From Verrucomicrobiota bacterium (lineage in GTDB: Bacteria; Verrucomicrobiota; Verrucomicrobiia; Limisphaerales; AV2): 9,035 nucleotides of DNA. Positions 6,179 to 9,035 of the stretch are shown here, piece by piece; the stretch's first letter is position 1, and every line of letters starts with the position of its first letter. Under the pieces are notes generated by a model. It was not told the origin of the DNA and ran no database searches. It was given only the letters and a program-made list of their open reading frames with translations. The position numbers were made by a program, and so were the translations under genes. The stretch is taken from positions 1 to 9,035 of the forward strand of contig QHOP01000451.1 in the NCBI GenBank assembly GCA_003219345.1. Direction: 5' to 3'.

Positions 6179-6816
6179 GAATCCACACCCGGCTCCAGCC
6201 TCGCAATGGCTTCCATGATTTCACCGGCAACCTGCCGGTGAATTTCCTTGAGCCGCGGTTTGGAACAGGTTTTGGCTTCAGCGCGGAGCTTTTCAAAAAG
6301 TATCGGTTGGCCGTATTTCACAGAGACGGGAAGCGGTCGTGGAAATTTCAAGTGACGTCCGTAGGCTTCATAGGTCCCAAAAACACGCACGGGCACCACG
6401 GGCGCGTTCGATTTCATGACGGCCAAGCCGACGCCCGAACGGGCCGGTTGCAATTTTCCATCGCGCGTGCGAGTGCCCTCAGGGAACAAAATGATTCCGC
6501 CGCCGGCGAGCAGGCGGTCGAGAATCGCTTTCAGTCCCGCCGCCCCGCCGCCCTCGCGGTCCACCGGCACGGCGTTCACCGCTCGCAAAATCGCGCCGGC
6601 CACCGGAAGACGAAACAGCGATTTGCGCGCGAGATAGTTGAGTTCCCGTTGCACGCCGGCGCCGACGAGCGGCGGGTCGATGAAACTGGCATGGTTGGAA
6701 GCGAGAATGACCGGTCCGGTAAGCGGGAGCCGCTCGGGGTGATAAACCCGCCAGCGAAAGTAAAACGTGAAGATGAATCGAAACAGCAGCCAGCCGAGGC
6801 GGTAGATGAGTTTCAT
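6160..6816 (-). CDS. plsC: 1-acyl-sn-glycerol-3-phosphate acyltransferase
   Basis: A 218-residue membrane-associated enzyme that transfers an acyl chain to lysophosphatidic acid, making phosphatidic acid for phospholipid synthesis. The N-terminus has a hydrophobic segment (about 5-20, LGWLLFRFIFTFYF) for membrane association. The family catalytic motif HX4D appears as NHASFID (H42, D47), and the glycerol-phosphate-binding motif as FPEGTR (111-116). VPVDRE (84-89) and APVVPVRVFGTYEA are the other family blocks. The start ATG 6816 overlaps the cmk stop as ATGA and is preceded by the purine-rich GGGAAGGAA, which supports this start and suggests translational coupling to cmk. The frame is open much further upstream, but there it is only cmk read in another frame. 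The extreme C-terminus comes from a heptamer tandem. An acyltransferase acting on another acyl acceptor is possible, but the operon context fits PlsC. Confidence 0.92.
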   Translation of the reverse strand: MKLIYRLGWLLFRFIFTFYFRWRVYHPERLPLTGPVILASNHASFIDPPLVGAGVQRELNYLARKSLFRLPVAGAILRAVNAVPVDREGGGAAGLKAILDRLLAGGGIILFPEGTRTRDGKLQPARSGVGLAVMKSNAPVVPVRVFGTYEAYGRHLKFPRPLPVSVKYGQPILFEKLRAEAKTCSKPRLKEIHRQVAGEIMEAIARLEPGVDSVKRDS

Positions 6817-7463
6817 TTCCTTCCCGCCAGCCGTTTTCTGACCTCGCTGATGATCAGTCCGCTCGTCTGAGCTGAAGTCATCCGGGAATTGTTGATCACC
6901 ATCGCGCCGAGCGGGATCATCAGCGGCGCCGTCGCGCGCTGGCTGTCGCGCCGGTCGCGCGCCGCCAGGTTCTCCTGGATGCCTTCGGCGGCGCGGCGTT
7001 TTGTCCGTTCCTCCAATGAGGCGTCCAGGTAGAACTTGAACTCGGTCTCCGGGAAAACGTTGCTCCCGATGTCGCGGCCTTCCATCACGAGGTTGCCGAA
7101 CTGGACGCACTCGCGCTGGCGTTTGACCATCCATTCGCGGACTTTCGGAATCGCCGCGACCTGCGGCACCGCGGCGCTGACCTCGGCCGTGCGGATTTCC
7201 TTTTCCGGATCGTAGCCGTTCACCAGCAATCGCGCGCGACCATTGACGCACTCGAGCCTGGTCTTCCATTTGCGCAACAGGGCCGTGACGGCTTTGGCGT
7301 CGTGCACATCCGCCTTTTTCTGCAGGCAATCCCAGGCCAGCGTCCGATACATCGCGCCGGTATCGACATAGACGTAGCCGAGCGCCTGGGCGACGAGCTT
7401 TGCATTCGTGCTCTTGCCGCTGGCGCTCGTGCCGTCGATGGCAATGACGATCGGTTCATTCAT
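6813..7463 (-). CDS. cmk: Cytidylate kinase
   Basis: A 216-residue P-loop kinase that phosphorylates CMP and dCMP with ATP, supplying CDP and dCDP for nucleic acid and lipid precursor synthesis. The nucleotide-binding loop is IDGTSASGKST (residues 9-19); the family usually has Pro where T12 is, so this loop is slightly unusual. Other blocks: VDTGAMYR (33-40) in CMP recognition; EGRDIGSNVFPE (128-139); YLDAS (145-149); and the lid ARDRRDSQRATAPL (168-181), with arginines expected to contact phosphates. Length is normal for the short bacterial form (about 220-230). ATG 7463 gives a proper start just before the first strand (PIVIAIDG); no Shine-Dalgarno is seen. The stop overlaps the plsC start by four bases, and aroA ends 78 bp upstream. 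An aroA-cmk cluster is common in bacteria and points to one transcript. Confidence 0.95.
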   Translation of the reverse strand: MNEPIVIAIDGTSASGKSTNAKLVAQALGYVYVDTGAMYRTLAWDCLQKKADVHDAKAVTALLRKWKTRLECVNGRARLLVNGYDPEKEIRTAEVSAAVPQVAAIPKVREWMVKRQRECVQFGNLVMEGRDIGSNVFPETEFKFYLDASLEERTKRRAAEGIQENLAARDRRDSQRATAPLMIPLGAMVINNSRMTSAQTSGLIISEVRKRLAGRK

Positions 7464-7541
7464 GCGTTGAAACGTTAAGTCGTGAATGATACCTGGGTCG
7501 GCAACCCGGTGTAACGATTTAACGCGTCAACGAAGTCACGT

Positions 7542-8957
7542 CTATTCGGCAAACAATTCGTCGTGCGTCAAGGCGCGTGCCGTCCTGGCATCGAGTAGGG
7601 TCGCGCCCAGGCCGTGCGGCGGTGGCGCGGCCAGTTTCTGGAAAAAGTTCGGAAACGTTTTTTTCACGCACGCAGGATTTTTGATTTTTACTCCGATCAC
7701 TTTCAATCCCAGAATCGCAAAGCACATCGCCATGCGATGGTCGTTGTAGGTTTCGATTTCGGCGCCGTGAAGTTTTGAGGGGAACACTTCGAGCGTGTCG
7801 TCTTCCTCGACGACTTTCGCGCCGCATCGGGTCAATTCGTTGCGCAGTGCCATAACGCGCTCGCACTCCTGCACACGGAGCCGGCCGAGATGAACGAAAC
7901 GAATCGGCAGGGCCAGGAGAGGAGCCATCACAATCGCGGTCATGATGCTGTCGCCCAGGTCGTCGCGACGAGAAAGGATGTGAACACTCTGGGGTTGGGT
8001 TTCTTCTCCTGACAGGGACGCCGCACGGGATGAATGGAGTTTCCAAAACCGACTTCGGGGTCCTTCATGCAATGCGAAGAGGACTTCTAAAAACGCCTGG
8101 TCAATCTGCCAACGTGTCTCGGGCCAGTTGCTCACGCTGAGTGAGAGAGTTGACGCGCCGCCAAATTCACGGTCGAGCCCATCCGTGGAGTGAATTTCCT
8201 TTTTTCCCATGAATTCGTACTCCCCGGCCGCGAGAAAATAGCTGCCGCTGGAACAATCCGGTTCGATCTGAAACTCGCCGCCTCGCTTCGGAAAGACGTC
8301 GGTCAACTTCAACGTCATCGCTACGTAAGGCGATTCCTCCGCGTTTTCGCCGACCACGTTCACGCGCCAGGCGCCCACTTTTGCGCAGAGCAGCAGCGCC
8401 GAGGCGAACTGTGAGCTTTCGGCGATGCTGACGCAGCAAGTCGCTTCGCGCGGGCCGTTGCCGTGGACCGTCGCCGGCAACTTGTCGTTCACGGAGTCAA
8501 TGCAGTAACCCAGTTCGCGAAGCGCATTGAACAAGGCCTCCGACGGTCGTTGATGCATCCGTTTCACGCCGTGAACACGGTATATCCCGTGGCCAAGGCA
8601 GACCAGGGCCGTCAAAAACCGCGCCGCCGTGCCGGCGTTGCCAACGAAAATCCCCAGCGGGGACTCCAGTGTTCCGCCGCGGGGAATTTTGCCTCCCCGG
8701 CCCCGGACAATGATCGTGCGGTTGCAAAACTCCTGGGAATCTTCAGCAACCTTTACTTCAAAACCCAGCGCGCGCAGCCCCTCGACCATCACTTGGGTGT
8801 CCTCGCTCCACAGGGCGCCGCGCAAGGTCGTCTCGCCCTCGGCCAGCGCCGCGAGGATCAACGCGCGATTGGTGATGCTCTTGGAGCCGGGCACCGTGAT
8901 CCTGGCCTGCACGGGTTTCTCCAACGGGACGATTTCGATGAGGTCAGGCAGCGGCAT
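7542..8957 (-). CDS. aroA: 3-phosphoshikimate 1-carboxyvinyltransferase (EPSP synthase)
   Basis: A 471-residue enzyme that transfers the enolpyruvyl group of PEP to shikimate-3-phosphate, the penultimate step to chorismate. Key blocks: PGSKSITNRALILAALA (23-39) with K26; GNAGTAARFLTA (106-117), the PEP-binding loop; SSQFASALLL (181-190); PDCSSGSYFLAAGE (233-246); RRDDLGDSIMTA (330-341) in the catalytic-aspartate region; LRVQECERV (360-368); YNDHRMAMCFA (404-414); and NPACVKKTFPNFF (427-439). It is longer than E. coli AroA (427 residues). The excess is mainly in the middle, about 247-329, where residues 297-329 look low in conservation and may be an insertion. ATG 8957 is supported by homology from about residue 9; no close Shine-Dalgarno. 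First gene of the aroA-cmk-plsC group; the upstream DNA is 7-bp periodic. Confidence 0.93.
   Translation of the reverse strand: MPLPDLIEIVPLEKPVQARITVPGSKSITNRALILAALAEGETTLRGALWSEDTQVMVEGLRALGFEVKVAEDSQEFCNRTIIVRGRGGKIPRGGTLESPLGIFVGNAGTAARFLTALVCLGHGIYRVHGVKRMHQRPSEALFNALRELGYCIDSVNDKLPATVHGNGPREATCCVSIAESSQFASALLLCAKVGAWRVNVVGENAEESPYVAMTLKLTDVFPKRGGEFQIEPDCSSGSYFLAAGEYEFMGKKEIHSTDGLDREFGGASTLSLSVSNWPETRWQIDQAFLEVLFALHEGPRSRFWKLHSSRAASLSGEETQPQSVHILSRRDDLGDSIMTAIVMAPLLALPIRFVHLGRLRVQECERVMALRNELTRCGAKVVEEDDTLEVFPSKLHGAEIETYNDHRMAMCFAILGLKVIGVKIKNPACVKKTFPNFFQKLAAPPPHGLGATLLDARTARALTHDELFAE
7971..8069 (-). other. Possible in-frame insertion within aroA
   Basis: This 99-bp segment encodes residues 297-329 (HEGPRSRFWKLHSS onward to QSVHILS). 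It lies between WQIDQAFLEVLF and the conserved RRDDLGDS block, where EPSP synthases normally need only a short connection. The peptide is rich in Ser, Arg and Gln and shows no AroA motif. My recollection is that similar strings appear in short hypothetical proteins of Verrucomicrobiota, in several frames, as expected of a dispersed repeat. That needs a nucleotide search; it could also be an ordinary clade-specific loop. Confidence 0.35.
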
Positions 8958-8967
8958 GGTTTAAAAT

Positions 8968-9030
8968 TCCAAGCTCCGAGGTCCAACTTCCAAATAAACG
9001 CCAATCTCGAAATCCCAAGCCCCAGGAGCG
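8968..9030 (+). repeat. Degenerate 7-bp periodic DNA upstream of aroA
   Basis: Four units begin with TCC: TCCAAGC (8968-8974), TCCGAGG (8975-8981), TCCAACT (8982-8988) and TCCAAAT (8989-8995). After a short break the same A/C-rich, 7-bp phase seems to continue: AATCTCG (9003-9009), AAATCCC (9010-9016) and AAGCCCC (9017-9023). The stretch 8958-9035 has no gene and would hold the aroA leader or promoter on the minus strand, but no clear promoter is seen. Confidence 0.6.
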
Positions 9031-9035
9031 TTACG

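Noticed and set aside
6817..7329. N-terminal extension of PlsC (total 389 residues)
   Set aside because: The added part is cmk read in a different frame. The ATGA overlap and the acyltransferase start support ATG 6816.
7519..8046. Minus-strand open frame of 175 residues within aroA
   Set aside because: It is an alternative frame of aroA. Its opening residues resemble repeat-derived hypothetical proteins, which I used only as weak support for an insertion.
1..9035. A novel defence or mobile system
   Set aside because: I find no transposase, integrase, toxin-antitoxin pair, nuclease or phage gene. Every recognisable gene is a housekeeping type or a HEAT scaffold.

Overview
This is a GC-rich window of about 60% G+C. 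It carries ordinary bacterial housekeeping genes, with unusual short repeats in and between them. The gene content, the form of the HEAT-repeat protein (N-terminal membrane anchor, then a repeat region), the aroA-cmk-plsC cluster and the style of the non-coding DNA suggest an environmental Verrucomicrobiota bacterium, perhaps Limisphaerales/Pedosphaera-like. This placement rests on recalled resemblance, because no 16S or other marker gene is present. Most genes lack a good Shine-Dalgarno sequence.

Layout. (1) 1-1474, minus strand: most of a ComM/YifB-type AAA+ ATPase, with its C-terminus cut off by the window edge. (2) 1493-2314, plus strand: a Tat-signal-bearing calcineurin-like metallophosphoesterase, divergent from comM with only 18 bp between the annotated starts. 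(3) 2315-2672: about 360 bp without a convincing gene, rich in perfect or near-perfect inverted repeats. (4) 2673-3776: a DusB-type tRNA-dihydrouridine synthase. (5) 3784-4856: a membrane-anchored HEAT-repeat protein that is broken by a change of reading frame between about 4027 and 4068. (6) 4947-6116: class 2 dihydroorotate dehydrogenase (pyrD), carrying an in-frame insertion of tandem-repeat DNA. (7) 6160-8957, minus strand and convergent with pyrD: aroA, cmk and plsC, read in that order. The cmk stop and plsC start overlap in ATGA. (8) 8958-9035: non-coding, 7-bp periodic DNA upstream of aroA.

How the genes work together. PyrD (UMP synthesis) and Cmk (CMP/dCMP phosphorylation) both serve pyrimidine nucleotide supply. 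AroA feeds chorismate and aromatic amino acid synthesis. PlsC makes phosphatidic acid for membrane lipids. DusB modifies tRNA. ComM is, by family, a DNA branch-migration motor used in natural transformation. I see no CRISPR array, tRNA, rRNA, transposase, phage gene or defence system.

The most notable signal is a recurring 7-bp periodicity. Degenerate heptamer tandems occur in the pyrD leader (4908-4935), inside the pyrD coding sequence (5636-5663), at the pyrD/plsC junction where they encode the last residues of PlsC (6158-6178), and upstream of aroA (8968-9030). The unit sequence differs at each site but the period is the same. This looks like a low-level repeat-generating process, sometimes tolerated inside genes, rather than one dispersed element. 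A second, possibly repeat-derived segment may sit in the middle of aroA.
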